Source: Coptis chinensis
Taxonomy: Eukaryota; Streptophyta; Magnoliopsida; Ranunculales; Ranunculaceae
Length of the DNA: 64,000 nucleotides
Direction: 5' to 3'
Assembly: GCA_015680905.1 (NCBI GenBank)
Contig: CM027383.1
Coordinates: forward strand, 82,989,001 to 83,053,000
Below the pieces are notes generated by a model. It was not told the DNA's origin, ran no database searches, and was given only the letters and a program-made list of their open reading frames with translations. A program made the translations under genes and the position numbers. Below are positions 22,387 through 32,471 of this stretch, one piece after another. How positions within the stretch are numbered: position 1 is the first letter of the stretch; each line of letters begins with the position of its first letter.

Positions 22387-23115
22387 TTTACCTTTCATTA
22401 ACCTACCTAAACAATATACAAATCCAAATATCAGAGCATACAAAATAATCTTGATGCCTTTTTGCTGGGAAAAGTAATAAAAAGGACCCTGCATATAGCC
22501 TAAGGTAGAGTTGATAACGCTTTTGAGCAACATACATGTATGTCATTGTATATCTAGCGAAAGTAGCGTAGACAACAATATTCCTTTCTCTCCTAATCAA
22601 CCACGATTATACCTGCATAATATGCTTCATCTCTAACTTTATGCATCCTTATACCCCTTCAAGTTCAATAATCCATTTATCAGTGTCTCATCATGGGTGC
22701 GTAGATGACTCACCAAAAAGTTAGCTTATATACACACCCCATTTTGTTGAAGGGTGGCTAAATATTGGAAGATATTGGAAGTTTTGATGTTACAGTTTGG
22801 CTCACAATATTAGTTAGTAAGCATTCAACTTATATTGCCTCGCCCATAGATGGGTGTAATATCAGCTTCAATGTAGGATGACAAAAATACTTAGCTGTAA
22901 TAGTTCAAGTTCTTTGCCTTTAATCCGTTCATCTTTCTTGCGGCTAATATTACACTTACTAACTAATATTACAGCTAAGTATTTTTATTCTATACTTCAT
23001 TTTTTTTTTTTCTTTTCTACAATATAAGGAAGATTTTATTTATTTTTTAGTTTTTTCTTCATTGTAATTCATGGTTTTTACAATGAAGATGTTAAAAAAG
23101 TATCAAGTCATGTTA
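22387..23115. other. Non-coding stretch with interleaved inverted repeats
   Basis: No gene seen. AATATTAGTTAGTAAG (about 22806) and CAAAAATACTTAGCTGTAAT (about 22882) both recur as reverse complements, back to back, at about 22955-22990. The arrangement is A-B-A'-B', unlike a simple hairpin. Confidence 0.55.
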
Positions 23116-23431
23116 TAGCAAAATCTGGCTCCTGATCGAGTCGTTCATAATGCATTGATAAAATGACATGCAAAATGCAAAGTATGTATATGTGCGTAAA
23201 GTATTTAAAAGTTACTTATAACTGGCTGAGCATATTGTCAGTGACATTTTCTATCTGCTGCTGCCATGATATAGCTAGCAAAATCTGGCTTCTAATCGAG
23301 TCGTTCATATAATGCATTGGTAAGATGACATTGCAAAGTACGTAAATGTGTGTAAAGTTTTTAAAATGAGCTTATAACTGGCTGACCATATTGCTAGTGA
23401 CATTTTCTATCTAGAGCTGCCATGATATAGC
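23116..23431. repeat. Two tandem copies of a 160-base unit
   Basis: Both copies start TAGCAAAATCTGGCT (23116 and 23276) and end near GCTGCCATGATATAGC. They differ by scattered substitutions and small indels. No coding sequence. Confidence 0.88.
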
Positions 23432-24114
23432 AGAGAATGCTTTGTCCTCATTCTTAAGTTCTTCTACAATTGGTAAGTATCAGTGTGGTCATGAGGTATA
23501 GTTTTTTTGAAACTTTCCTCATATATGTCTAAATAAAACTCTTATGAAGTTTCTCAGTATGTTTTTCAACATTATAAAAAATGTTGCAGCATGTGAAGGC
23601 GACAATGTTATTTCCTTAGCAAGATAAATATGTTTTGGTTCATCATAAACCATTTAAGTAATTCTAGTACTACCTTTTATGATTTAAAGCTTGCGATACA
23701 TGCGTCAAAGTCATTTGATAGAGGTTTAAGTTCACTTATTAGGTTTAGGTTTTTTGAGCAGTCTCTAGTTGTTGACTTGATGCATTTAAAGGAATTGGAA
23801 TGGTGTGGCGTCAAAAGGTAATACCAATAAAACTAATCAGGTGAGGGTGCGCATCTAAGGATTGTGTTAGTCTTACTGTGCTATTGAGGTCAATGTCATA
23901 ATGTTGTCTACTGTAACTCATGGTGTACATATGTTAGGCAACAAAATTACAAACTAACAAAAGCAATGGAAGTTAAAACTGGAGAAAGTGAGAAGGGGAG
24001 TAGTTTCTAGCATGAAGCAGAGCTAAGCTAGGTTGTTTGAAGGGACTTCCAAGCAATTCTCAAGTGCTTCCATCGAGGTATGTGTACCGCCGACCTTACC
24101 TGGTTTTTCTATAT
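23432..24114. other. Non-coding stretch
   Basis: A 63-codon plus-strand ORF (23630-23821) contains FEQSLVVDLMHLKELEWCG, which looks protein-like but is not a family I can name. Nothing else is recognised. Confidence 0.3.
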
Positions 24115-24470
24115 GTCAAAGTTTGATAAACTATTTCTGTCTTCCAGCGAGTTATCTTATAGTTTGTTTTAAATTATATCTTGGTAGTTAATATCTTAGC
24201 AGTTTTGGTTCATTTAGGCATCTACGAATTGGTCTCTTGGTATCGTTTCTATATTCAGCATCTATTTAGAGTTTAAGTTTGTGAAGGTGACCTTTTTTAT
24301 TTCGTTAGCAAGATGATAGTCATAAAGTCTAGAAATTACAAAAAATTATAAATAAATATAAATAAAAGCAATTAACTTAAAAGACAATAAACATTTAAAT
24401 AAGTGATTTTTAGTAAATAAGTGAGTAGTAGATTTCTTACCTGCCCAAGCTTTTTAGACATGATAGAAGA
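24115..24470 (-). repeat. Relic of the same Helitron intron and exon end
   Basis: Pieces here match the Helitron intron at 9.88-11.6 kb in the same order. They include GTTTGATAAACTATT with TTCCAG (24117-24150 vs 9882-9913), TCTATATTCAGCATCTATTTA (24250 vs 11440), GATGATAGTCATAAAGTCTA (24314 vs 11509), and the exon end AAGCTT-GGGC with a GTAAG donor (24442-24455 vs 11595-11612). This is a second, more eroded copy of the family, without the kinase and subtilase exons. Confidence 0.72.
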
Positions 24471-24707
24471 TACATACTGATTTTCTTACGTTTCCTATGA
24501 ATGCATGCAGATATGATATGAGACGTGGGATTTAAATCTGAAATTGAAGTTCAGATGGAGAGTCATTGAGGCAGACTGTTGCTTGAACTTGCCTGATAAC
24601 AATGTAAGACAATGTTAAATACAATTATCGGAAAATGTCATTTCCCATCGTACTACAACACAATAAAAAACATGAAGATGGTGTATAGTCAAAAGAACTT
24701 TACATAC

Positions 24708-25137
24708 TTGATATCGATTTTGAAGATCACCAATGTCTCTACGAAGCATTTCTTCACGAAACACTGCCTACAAAATTAATCCAGAAATTTTATAATTTGT
24801 TAATTGTAACAGCTAATAAAAGAGCACCAGAAAATACGTCAGAAGAGTACTTGTTGTTCCATTCTAGTTAAAGTTTGCTTCAGCTCATCTAGTGTTTGAA
24901 CTAATGCAGGTTCACGTTCACCAGCTTCTCTCAAATGACTTTCCAGTTCAGTTTAAAGCCAAAGATAGCTGCGCCTCAGCCATAATGCTTCAAAACCTCC
25001 TTGGCTGCACTTAAAGCATTTGTGTAATGCTCCTTTGGCCGCAAGTTCCGCTTGGTGCTTCTCGATAGTTTCTTGGAGAAAATTTTCAATTGCGACCTTG
25101 TCCCTTTTAATGCTCTCTACTTTATTCTCTTTTCTTT
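24708..25137 (-). pseudogene. GC5: Golgin candidate 5 (TMF-like) fragment
   Basis: Two coiled-coil exons are visible on the minus strand. The first (about 25137-24851) reads SIKRDKVAIENFLQETIEKH, QAELAA, then in shifted frames LESHLREAGEREPALVQTL and DELKQTLTRMEQQ, ending at GTAC. The second (24767-24708, exactly 20 codons between AG and GT) reads AVFREEMLRRDIGDLQNRYQ. This matches the central coiled coil of plant golgin candidate 5, a Golgi tethering protein related to TMF. Exon borders fall where expected, but the first exon has at least two frameshifts and a stop, and the rest of the large gene is missing. Confidence 0.83.
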
Positions 25138-25222
25138 GAATAAACGGATGTCAAGTAATGAAATTACCATCGGAAGTACGCGTGCTCATTTGAAACTGAA
25201 ATCTAATTTCAATCTTCACAGC

Positions 25223-25318
25223 TAGTGAGCTAGATAAAGATACGTGCAAAAAACAGTAAGTACCGATTTCGGCAATCTCAACATTATGTCACATTAAATA
25301 CAATATCTGATGCATCAT
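25223..25318. repeat. Dispersed piece of the 1.09-kb tandem unit
   Basis: Shares GTGAGC-AGATAAAGA, AGTACCGATTTCG and CTCAACATTATGTCACATTA with the tandem units at 965-4232 in the same orientation. The match ends at GATGCATCAT, inside the palindrome of the unit. Confidence 0.85.
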
Positions 25319-26190
25319 CCAAGCCTGAGGTTATTTCACTTATTACAATTATATACTGGAGACTCTAAGATCAATACTCTCCGTCTCTCCCCTAAATCCA
25401 TTTTGCAAATGCATACTTTACTTCTTGGATGGCCCTCAATGAGAGCCTCTAATCTCTAGAGACAACATAGATGGTGGACCTTAATTGCACACAGCTTTAG
25501 AACCAACTTTGGGACCTTGATTTTCCACTATTAAATGGAAATTTCCTAGGAACCTCACCTCTAACTAAATGGAAGGCCACCTCCATCTTAGATAAACTCT
25601 TTATTATAGACAAAAATAGCGTTTTTAGGAATTCCTGTTTCTTTCACATTTTTAAAAACTAAAGAGGGAACCAAAGAATCTTTTGAGTATCAACAACACT
25701 ACTCTCAACAACAATATTCGCAAAGAAGTGTGTTTAACAAAGACTCCCAACTTTCCTCACAAAGCTAAAGATGGATATTATCAATGAAGAGAATCTATAA
25801 ACGTTAATCTTGTCAGTGCCTTCCCACAATCGCCTAATCCAATTTCAAATCATAATTGAAAAAATCTATAAACGATTGATTTAACTCCGAAAAACCATAC
25901 CTGGCGAACAGATTATAACACTTTTCAGCAATGTCTTCTTTAGCCTCTTCAGCTTCTTTAATACAATTCTCTCAAAACCTCTCTCTTCTGGGTTTGAAGA
26001 ATTGGTGGATTTGCCAGAGATGAGGGACTAAAAGCCAATGTAGACTGAATGTGAGAGGAACTTAGGGTGGTGAGCAACCACTAAAAACTCAACTTCGGGG
26101 GGGAAAAATGAAACTTAAGTGTTTTCTTTTTATATTCTAAAAAACTCAAACTTGTAGCCTCCAATTTTTAGGAAGAGCGTGGGTCTTTTT
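25319..26190. other. Non-coding stretch with a possible decayed exon
   Basis: No gene was identified. On the minus strand around 25890-25990 there is a short helical stretch (KEAEEAKEDIAEKCYNLFAR) ending at a GT. It may be another captured exon but cannot be named. Confidence 0.3.
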
Positions 26191-26267
26191 AGCAGTTTTT
26201 TTCTCCAATTTTTTCGTAATCCCCCTCATTACGTGGATAGCCTAATAGAGCTAAAAAAGGGACTGCT
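26191..26267 (-). repeat. 77-bp terminal-type motif, copy 1
   Basis: Starts AGCAGTTTTTTTCTCC, contains CGTAATCCCCCT and ACGTGGATAGCCT, and ends AAAAAAGGGACTGCT. Its ends are short inverted repeats (AGCAGT/ACTGCT). The same 77-base motif recurs at 28897 and 30668. On the minus strand it resembles the 5' subterminal part of plant Helitrons, but a small foldback element is also possible. Confidence 0.7.
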
Positions 26268-26280
26268 GTTATATAAATTC

Positions 26281-27662
26281 TTGGTCGTCAAAGAAAGATT
26301 GGAACTTCAACCTTCAAGTTGGGTTGAGATGCGCGAGCGTGATGTTACACTACTCGCCTCGCACATCCAACCGGTCCAAGTAGGTTGAATCCCCAACTCT
26401 TGGTCGTCAAAAATTGAACTTCAATCTCCAAGTTGGGTTGAGATGCTTGGCGTGATGTTACACTACTGCACATCCAACCCGGTCCAAGTAGGTTGAATCC
26501 CCAACTCTTGGTCGTCAAAAATTGGAACTTCAATCTCCAAGTTGGGTTGAGATGATCTGAAGCGTGATGATGTTGCACCTTTCGCCTCGCACATCCAACC
26601 GGTCCAAGTAGGTTGAATCTCCAACTCTTGGTAAGTAAACCAAAAGACTAAACTTCCAAAACTTAAACTTTGTCTGGGCTTTATACATTCTAAGAATTCT
26701 ACAATTCAATTGGTGTCCTACGTTGTTTATGAGAACAGAGGATATGAGGGGAGTGGTACACTTAACTAATTAACTAATGATTAATTATATAAAATACGTA
26801 TAAGCTCGGAAAGTGTTCGTCAAAGAAAGATTGGAACTTCAACCTCCAAGTTGGGTTGAGATGCGCAAGCGTGATGTTACACTACTCGCCTCGCATATCC
26901 AACCGGTCCAAGTAGGTTGACTCCCCAATTCTTGGTCATCAAATATTGGAACTTCAACCTCCAAGTTGGGTTGAGATGCGTGAGCATGATGTTACACTAC
27001 TTCGCCGCACATCCAACCGGTCCAAGTAGGTTGAATCCCGACTCTTGGTCGCCAAAAATTGGAACTTCAATCTCCAAGTTGGGTTGAGATCTTGTGGCGT
27101 GATGTTACACTACTGCGCCTCGCGACATCCAACCGGTCCAAGTAGGTTGAATCCCCAACTCTTGGTCGCCAAAATTGGAACTTCAATCTCAAGTTGGGTT
27201 GAGATGCGTGGCGTGATGTTACACACTACCGCCTCGCGACATCCAACCGTTCAAGTAGGTTGACTCCCAACTCTTGGTAAGTAAACCAAAAGACTAAACT
27301 TCCAAAACTTAAACTTTGTATGGGCTTTATACATTCTAAGAATTCTACAATTCAATTGGTGTCCTACGTTGTTTATGAGAACAGAGGATATGAGGGGAGT
27401 GGTACACTTAACTAATTAACTAATGATTAATTATATAAAATACGTATAAGCTTGGGAAGTGTTCGTCAAAGAAAGATTGGAACTTCAACCTCCAAGTTGG
27501 GTTGAGATGCGCAAGCGTGATGTTACACTACTCGTCTCAAGACATCCAACCCGGTCGGAACTTCAATCTCAAGTTGGGTTGAGATCTTTGGCGTGATGTT
27601 ACACTACTTCGCTTCGCACATCCAACCGGTCCAAGTAGGTTGAATCCCCAACTCTTGGTAAG
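26281..27662. repeat. Minisatellite with higher-order structure
   Basis: About nine copies of a 110-115-base unit begin TTGGAACTTCAA (26299, 26414, 26522, 26831, 26946, 27059, 27175, 27477, 27557). Each contains AAGTTGGGTTGAGAT, GTGATGTTACACTAC and ACATCCAACCGGTCCAAGTA. Blocks of three and four copies are each followed by the same 190-base spacer (26631-26820 and 27277-27466, starting GTAAGTAAACCAAAAG). A third block ends at the same GTAAG. The super-period is 646 bases. Short ORFs within are by-products. Confidence 0.93.
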
Positions 27663-27860
27663 TAAACCAATCCTTTGGTTAAAATAAACTTTTTGTGTAG
27701 CAGAACTATGACCTTAACATGTATATTTGAGGGTGCTAGACACTTCGAAAGAGTGACTTAATCAATTCAAAGACAATATGTAATCGGTTAATAATAAAAC
27801 TACAAACTGGACCATGTCATGCCCAATTGAATCATATCATTTATGTTTGACACGTACAAA

Positions 27861-28075
27861 TCATCCAATTTCAGGAGTAAATAGTAACCGGACATCAAGA
27901 CTAAGTAAAGAGTCACTAAAAACTTGAGTATTAACATCCAACAAAGAAATGGTATTCTCACTATAAGCAATAACAGTTAAAGAACGTTCTTGAACAGCAA
28001 GCATACAACCAAAATGTTGAATATTACCACCCCTTTGTATTCTAGATAGGTAAGCAGTTATTTGTTGTTTAGAAA
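27861..28075 (-). pseudogene. Phytochrome N-terminal PAS domain fragment
   Basis: About 69 uninterrupted codons read ITAYLSRIQRGGNIQHFGCM, then LAVQERSLTVIAYSENTISL and SLDVRLLFTPEIG before a TGA. This matches the start of the phytochrome photosensory module, the N-terminal PAS domain ('YL-x-RIQRGG-x-x-Q-x-FGC-x-x-AV ... SEN ... D-x-R-x-LF-x-P'). Full phytochromes exceed 1100 residues; the chromophore-binding GAF Cys and everything after are missing. It lies next to an unrelated F-box piece on the same strand, which points to capture by a transposon. The subtype is uncertain. Confidence 0.85.
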
Positions 28076-28159
28076 GAAAGTTTTGTGCAGATTTAGTTTT
28101 GTGCAGATTTAAGCCCGACTCGAGTAGTGAAAAGAGTTACCCGATTCTCCATTTTCAAA

Positions 28160-28296
28160 AGTTAATTGATAGACAAATAGCGGGGATCGTCAAGAACACC
28201 ATGATTTTGATACTTTTGAATCTTGAGAATAGGCTTGACCGGTAACCTTGAAAGTATCTTCTCAATTATCTCATAAGGGAAATCATCGTTTGCCAT
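28160..28296 (-). pseudogene. F-box domain fragment
   Basis: An ATG at 28296 opens ANDDFPYEIIEKILSRLPVK, the first half of an F-box, which binds SKP1 in SCF ubiquitin ligases. Further traces (DDPRYLSI) follow after a small frame disturbance. The C-terminal Kelch/FBA part of such genes is missing, and phytochrome sequence begins about 80 bases downstream. The region 28300-28890 in front may be its captured promoter. Confidence 0.75.
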
Positions 28297-28299
28297 ATA

Positions 28300-28896
28300 T
28301 CAGAAACGTAACTGCAAGAGCATTGTAATTAAATTTAACTAAAAAAAAAACAAAGAATTTAAATCAATAATAGTAACACAAATCACTTCCGCACAACTCC
28401 TAATAATAATAGTAATTTAAGCGGAAACAATTAAATTTGAAGCTATGGCAATTCACATGAGAAGAAAAATGTAGTAAAATAAGGTATTCGTGGAGAACGC
28501 TTACCTAGTGGAGTGAGAATCCAACTAACAATCAATCACTTTTATTTCTTCATTCTCAGTTTGCATCTTTTGTATTACGAAATCGTCCTATTTCAGTCTG
28601 GGAAATATAGCTAATTAATGGGTATGTTCTTTTAGCTAATAAGTTTTGAGTAAGTAGTCAAACTCAAAAACTTGATCTATGATTTAGTGATAGATTTGAG
28701 TTAGTAGTGAAATTTTTGACAATGAAATTGAGAAGTATCCAGAAAATTCAAGAAGAAAAAAGAAAGGTGGATTAATCTTTGGATGGGAGAGGCTTTAAAG
28801 GAAAGGTTTTTTCTTTTTTGATAAACGGAGGACGGGTTTCAGAATAGAAGTGTTTTGTGGCTTGTGAAAGTTTGATCATTAGCTTTCATCATTTTT
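28300..28896. other. Non-coding, possible captured F-box promoter
   Basis: AT-rich, no ORF of note. Its position directly upstream of the F-box ATG suggests 5' flank carried along with the fragment. Confidence 0.3.
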
Positions 28897-28973
28897 CAGA
28901 GTGTTTTTCTCCACCTTTCTCGTAATCCCCCTGATGACGTGGATAGCCTCATATTGCTCTAAAAGGGACTGCT
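28897..28973 (-). repeat. 77-bp terminal-type motif, copy 2
   Basis: Starts CAGAGTGTTTTTCTCC, contains CGTAATCCCCCTGATGACGT, and ends CTCTAAAAGGGACTGCT, followed by ATTATT. Same length and order as copies 1 and 4. Confidence 0.72.
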
Positions 28974-30039
28974 ATTATTGCACTACATATTTCGTTGGAC
29001 TCTAAAGCATCAGTCTAATCATCGTTTTCTTTTCTCGTAAAATCAAACAATCAACTAATACTGCACCAACTGCAAATAGCATGCATAAACGAATGGGACC
29101 TCTTTTTGGTGAGCAGTCAACTAAGTGTGTAATGTTTAAAACTCCATTAGTTTCAATTCTTTCCTCGTAAAATCAAGCAATCAACTAATTAATAGCATAA
29201 ACCCCGTCGAATTAAAACTATATAAATTTTGAAAAAACATTGTACCTTTAAATTTGATGATTGGATTATTGTAATGCGTGTTAAGGAATAAAGAGTATGC
29301 ACTTGCGACCATCTCAGTTTGATGATTAGAGAACAACACCACGGTGAGATTTGAGATAGAGAGAGGCCGTGGAGAGAAAAGGACCGGTTTTAGAGTTAGT
29401 TGTGCAAACCTCTGTCATTTGGGTTTTCTACGTGAAGAAGAAAGATGGGTTTTGTGGAGTCGAGTTAAACTTCCTTGTTTTTTCTCCACTTTTTTCGTAA
29501 TACCAATTTTAAATATTTGAGGCAAGAGCTATGTGAAAACGTTATATCTGAAATTTGAATAAGAATTCTCAATTAAATAAGAAGAGACTTGCTCGAAATT
29601 GTAATTTACAGACCTTTGTCCGCACCCGAAGGAAAATTAACAATTTAAAAAATTAAATAAACAAATAAATCGTACCTATAATCAATTGAATGAACTTCAA
29701 CAGCTTTTTCGAGATGTATAGCTCTAGATGACAGAATACACAAAATAAAATAAAATAAAAAAGATCTTGACAGAAGAAGAAGAAGACGCACCTGTGATGG
29801 AGCCTCCATCATGGTGAGAAGATGCAAATCTTCCCACTGATTGGGCAGTAGCAGGAAGGACAGGAATGAGGTAGTAGAAGCGGTTAAATAGGTATATCGC
29901 CCTATCGAAGAGGCTTTCTCCTCTCCACAGTGTAGACCGAGCTCTTCAATTGCTTCAAGCTCTTTACCAAAGATACAGTGTGATTCCTAATCTAAATCAC
30001 ACACTTTCATATTTTTAGAAGGCTTGAATATTTAGAAAC
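28974..30039. other. Non-coding stretch between captured fragments
   Basis: Contains a partial copy of the 77-bp motif (29474-29502). A short minus-strand ORF (29827-29645) begins ahead of a GA-rich tract and has no recognised family. No gene identified. Confidence 0.4.
29474..29502 (-). repeat. 77-bp terminal-type motif, partial copy 3
   Basis: Only the TTTTTTCTCCAC-TTTTTTCGTAAT part is present, followed by unrelated AT-rich sequence. Confidence 0.5.
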
Positions 30040-30475
30040 TCTAGAAATTTCTTTTCATCCATCATACTTTCACCAGGATTCGCTGCCACAACTTCAATAT
30101 TTTGTTCCCCTCTCTCTTCTACAGGGTCAGTAAAGTCAAGTTTAGGGTCTGATACTCTGATGCTTTATCATCCCAAACTCTGTTTTTCTTTGTTATTTTT
30201 TTTTTGGTTCCACCTTTGGAGCCTTGTTAACAACAGTATCAGTTTTCTTTCCACCTTTGGTTTTAGCTTCTGAAGCTTATTTACATCAAACACCCCAGCT
30301 TCAGAACTCCCATTTCCATTTTTTTCTTTGATTCACAATTCACATGATATTCAACTCTGCTTTCATGCCCATTGGATATTCCATTCTCCAATTTAAGCCC
30401 TTAGGATGAATCTTTATCTCCACCATCCTTAGAACCACTACTCTTTTGATTTCCACCGCCACCACCCGAACGCAT
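30040..30475 (-). pseudogene. SRP receptor alpha-subunit fragment
   Basis: Read on the minus strand from an ATG at 30475 (MRSGGGGGNQKSSGSKDGGD), frames shift several times, but the blocks are clear: EAGVFDVNK, KTKGGKKTDTVV, ITKKNRVWDD, LDFTDPVEERGEQNIEVVAA and NPGESMMDEK. They match the charged linker of the plant signal recognition particle receptor alpha subunit, which docks ribosomes at the ER. The GTPase domain is absent. Frameshifts and a stop make it non-functional. It lies just left of a 77-bp motif (30668-30744), like the F-box/phytochrome piece, which suggests the same capture process. Confidence 0.78.
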
Positions 30476-30667
30476 AGATCAAGAAGTAAAGGAATCTCCA
30501 TAGATCAAGAAGTTTTGATTTGTTGGATTTTGGAAGAGTAAGAGATGGGGTATTTAGTATTGTGAGGGAGATAGATGTGATGGGAGGAGAGAGAGAGAGG
30601 GGCGGAAGCGTACGAAGGGTTTAGTTAACCCATCAAAGAGTTTTTTACTTTTATTTTTTTTTTATTC

Positions 30668-30744
30668 GGCAGTTTTTTTCTCCCCCTTTCTCGTAATCCC
30701 CCTGTCTACGTGGACACCCTCTATGCGCTCTAAAAGGGACTGCT
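30668..30744 (-). repeat. 77-bp terminal-type motif, copy 4
   Basis: Starts GCAGTTTTTTTCTCCCCC after a G, contains CGTAATCCCCCTGTCTACGT, and ends CTCTAAAAGGGACTGCT, followed by ATTATATATATATAAAGATA. On the minus strand the flank would read A|TCTTTATATATAT, consistent with a Helitron start (TC after A), but this is not proof. Confidence 0.72.
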
Positions 30745-30869
30745 ATTATATATATATAAAGATAGGGCATATTCCAGTCCTCCACTCCGCACCACACGAG
30801 AAACTCATAATCCAAAAGTCACTATCCCACATTTCCACCCCAAATTAATCATCCCAACGTCAATATAAA

Positions 30870-30940
30870 GGCCCATGCAAGGACTTTGCCCAACTCAATT
30901 TAATAGCCCAAATATATAAACATATAAGCCGAAACCCTAA
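30870..30940 (+). promoter_or_regulatory. Ribosomal-protein-type promoter of the eS17 gene
   Basis: Two site II elements in reverse (GGCCCA at 30870-30875, AGCCCA at 30905-30910), a TATA box TATATAAA (30913-30920) and a telo box AAACCCTAA (30932-30940) lie 100-170 bases before the ATG. Site II plus telo box is the classic pair in plant ribosomal-protein and growth-related promoters, bound by TCP and Pur-alpha/TRB-type factors. The order and spacing support an active gene. Confidence 0.82.
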
Positions 30941-31038
30941 CCATAAACCAGTCACTGGCTAACTGCCCTCATTTTTTTCACACACCGCACACTCTGTTTT
31001 CTGTTTTCCCTTCAACACCAGCTTCATCAGCAGCAACA

Positions 31039-31431
31039 ATGGGTCGAGTCCGAACAAAGACAGTGAAAAAATCCTCACGCCAAGTAATAGAACGATACTA
31101 TTCACGGATGACACTAGATTTCCACACAAACAAAAAAGTCATCCAAGAAGTATCAATCATCCCTTCAAAACGTTTACGTAACAAAATAGCAGGATTCTCA
31201 ACACACTTAATGAAACGTATTCAACGTGGACCAGTACGTGGGATATCATTAAAACTACAAGAAGAAGAACGTGAACGTCGTATGGATTATGTTCCTGATG
31301 AATCTGCTATTGATATTGATCATATTAAAGTTGATAAAGATACGTTGGATATGCTTGCTTCTCTTGGCTTTAATGATCTTCCTGGTGTTGAAGTTGGTGA
31401 CGGCATGGATTTCGGTGGAAGGAGATATTGA
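31039..31431 (+). CDS. RPS17: 40S ribosomal protein S17 (eS17)
   Basis: An uninterrupted 130-codon ORF starts [20 protein letters not shown], continues [20 protein letters not shown] and [20 protein letters not shown], and ends GGRRY. This is the conserved eS17 protein of the small ribosomal subunit beak/head region, acting in cytosolic translation. The start is the first ATG after the promoter and matches the family start. The C-terminal tail (after LASLGF) is shorter than the 135-142 residues usual in plants and rich in Gly/Asp. The gene has no intron, as is common for this family in plants. No disabling change is seen, and the promoter is typical; it is the clearest functional gene in the window. 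Confidence 0.97.
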   Translation: MGRVRTKTVKKSSRQVIERYYSRMTLDFHTNKKVIQEVSIIPSKRLRNKIAGFSTHLMKRIQRGPVRGISLKLQEEERERRMDYVPDESAIDIDHIKVDKDTLDMLASLGFNDLPGVEVGDGMDFGGRRY

Positions 31432-32471
31432 GATGTTGAAGTTTTGTTGGGTTTTTTGTGGTTTTCTTAGTTTCTTAAAAGTTTGAGTTTGATTTATTTT
31501 GGAATTTTTTGGATACCATGGAGAACTTTCTTTTTTCATTTCGTTGATCATTATTAATCTTATTTTGCAATGCAGTGTTTTAAGATGGTTTGTTATTCTG
31601 ATAGAAATGTGGGGTTTTACTGATTTTGATTTGTGCTTTGCAGCATGTTGATTGGTGGGTTTTCCCCACAGAAAGTTGGGGGATTGAATGATTTAACATT
31701 TATTTTCATAGTTTTTGCAGTTATGTTACAGCTTACAATGACTTTTTTTATATTTTGTTGAAACAGATTATCTTCTGGTATATATTTAAGGTTAGTTTCA
31801 GTGTAACTTGAAGATCTCTGTTTTGTCTGTAGTAGATTGATTCAGGTTCTCTAACTTCCCTTCTGGATATTTTGTCAAAATTGAGTTGAGATTTATCTTT
31901 TTTTGAGTGCTATTGATATATAGGTTTGCATGTGATTTACTAGGTGCAGATGTGGTATTGATATAATGCATTAGACTTAATTTTTATTTGATATAAATTA
32001 TAATGATATAGTATAACTAATTTGCAACATGGGGCTCCCTAAGGCTGGTTTGACTTAACTAGTAAAATGGCAAATGATCAGGTTTAGCTGAGGTTTCTTG
32101 GTAACACCTTTGGCCACATGACTTAAGGTCATAAAGCTTGATTAGGAAGTGTGTCATTAACATTGTTTTTGAAAACTATCTATCCCTCTAGTCGGGTTAG
32201 GTGCAGCTTTGATGGTGGTTTTGTGTCCTGTTTTGCCATTTGATGGTGGTTTTGTGTTACCTAATGACCTAATCTCTGTTCCTATAGACTATAGTTCAGA
32301 TTGATGTTAATTTGATGTTTTAAACCTAAAGGGCTCTTGTAGATATGACCATAGATAATAGAAGAAAAAGTGGTTTTCTAGGTATTGCTTGTTAGATATA
32401 CCACCACTTAGGGACACTACCAAACTACAATTTTAGCTGGTGATCGTTGGTGATGGATGTTGGCCGGTTTA
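31432..32471. other. 3' flank of RPS17, no gene seen
   Basis: T-rich sequence probably containing the 3' UTR (31432 to about 31750). No ORF or repeat was recognised up to the insertion at 32480. Confidence 0.5.

Noticed and set aside
26179..27263. ORFs on both strands in the minisatellite
   Set aside because: They simply translate the repeated DNA and lack any start or splice support.
26281..27662. CRISPR-like array of repeats and spacers
   Set aside because: Units are over 100 bases, the spacer is the same each time, and the DNA is plant nuclear. It is a minisatellite.
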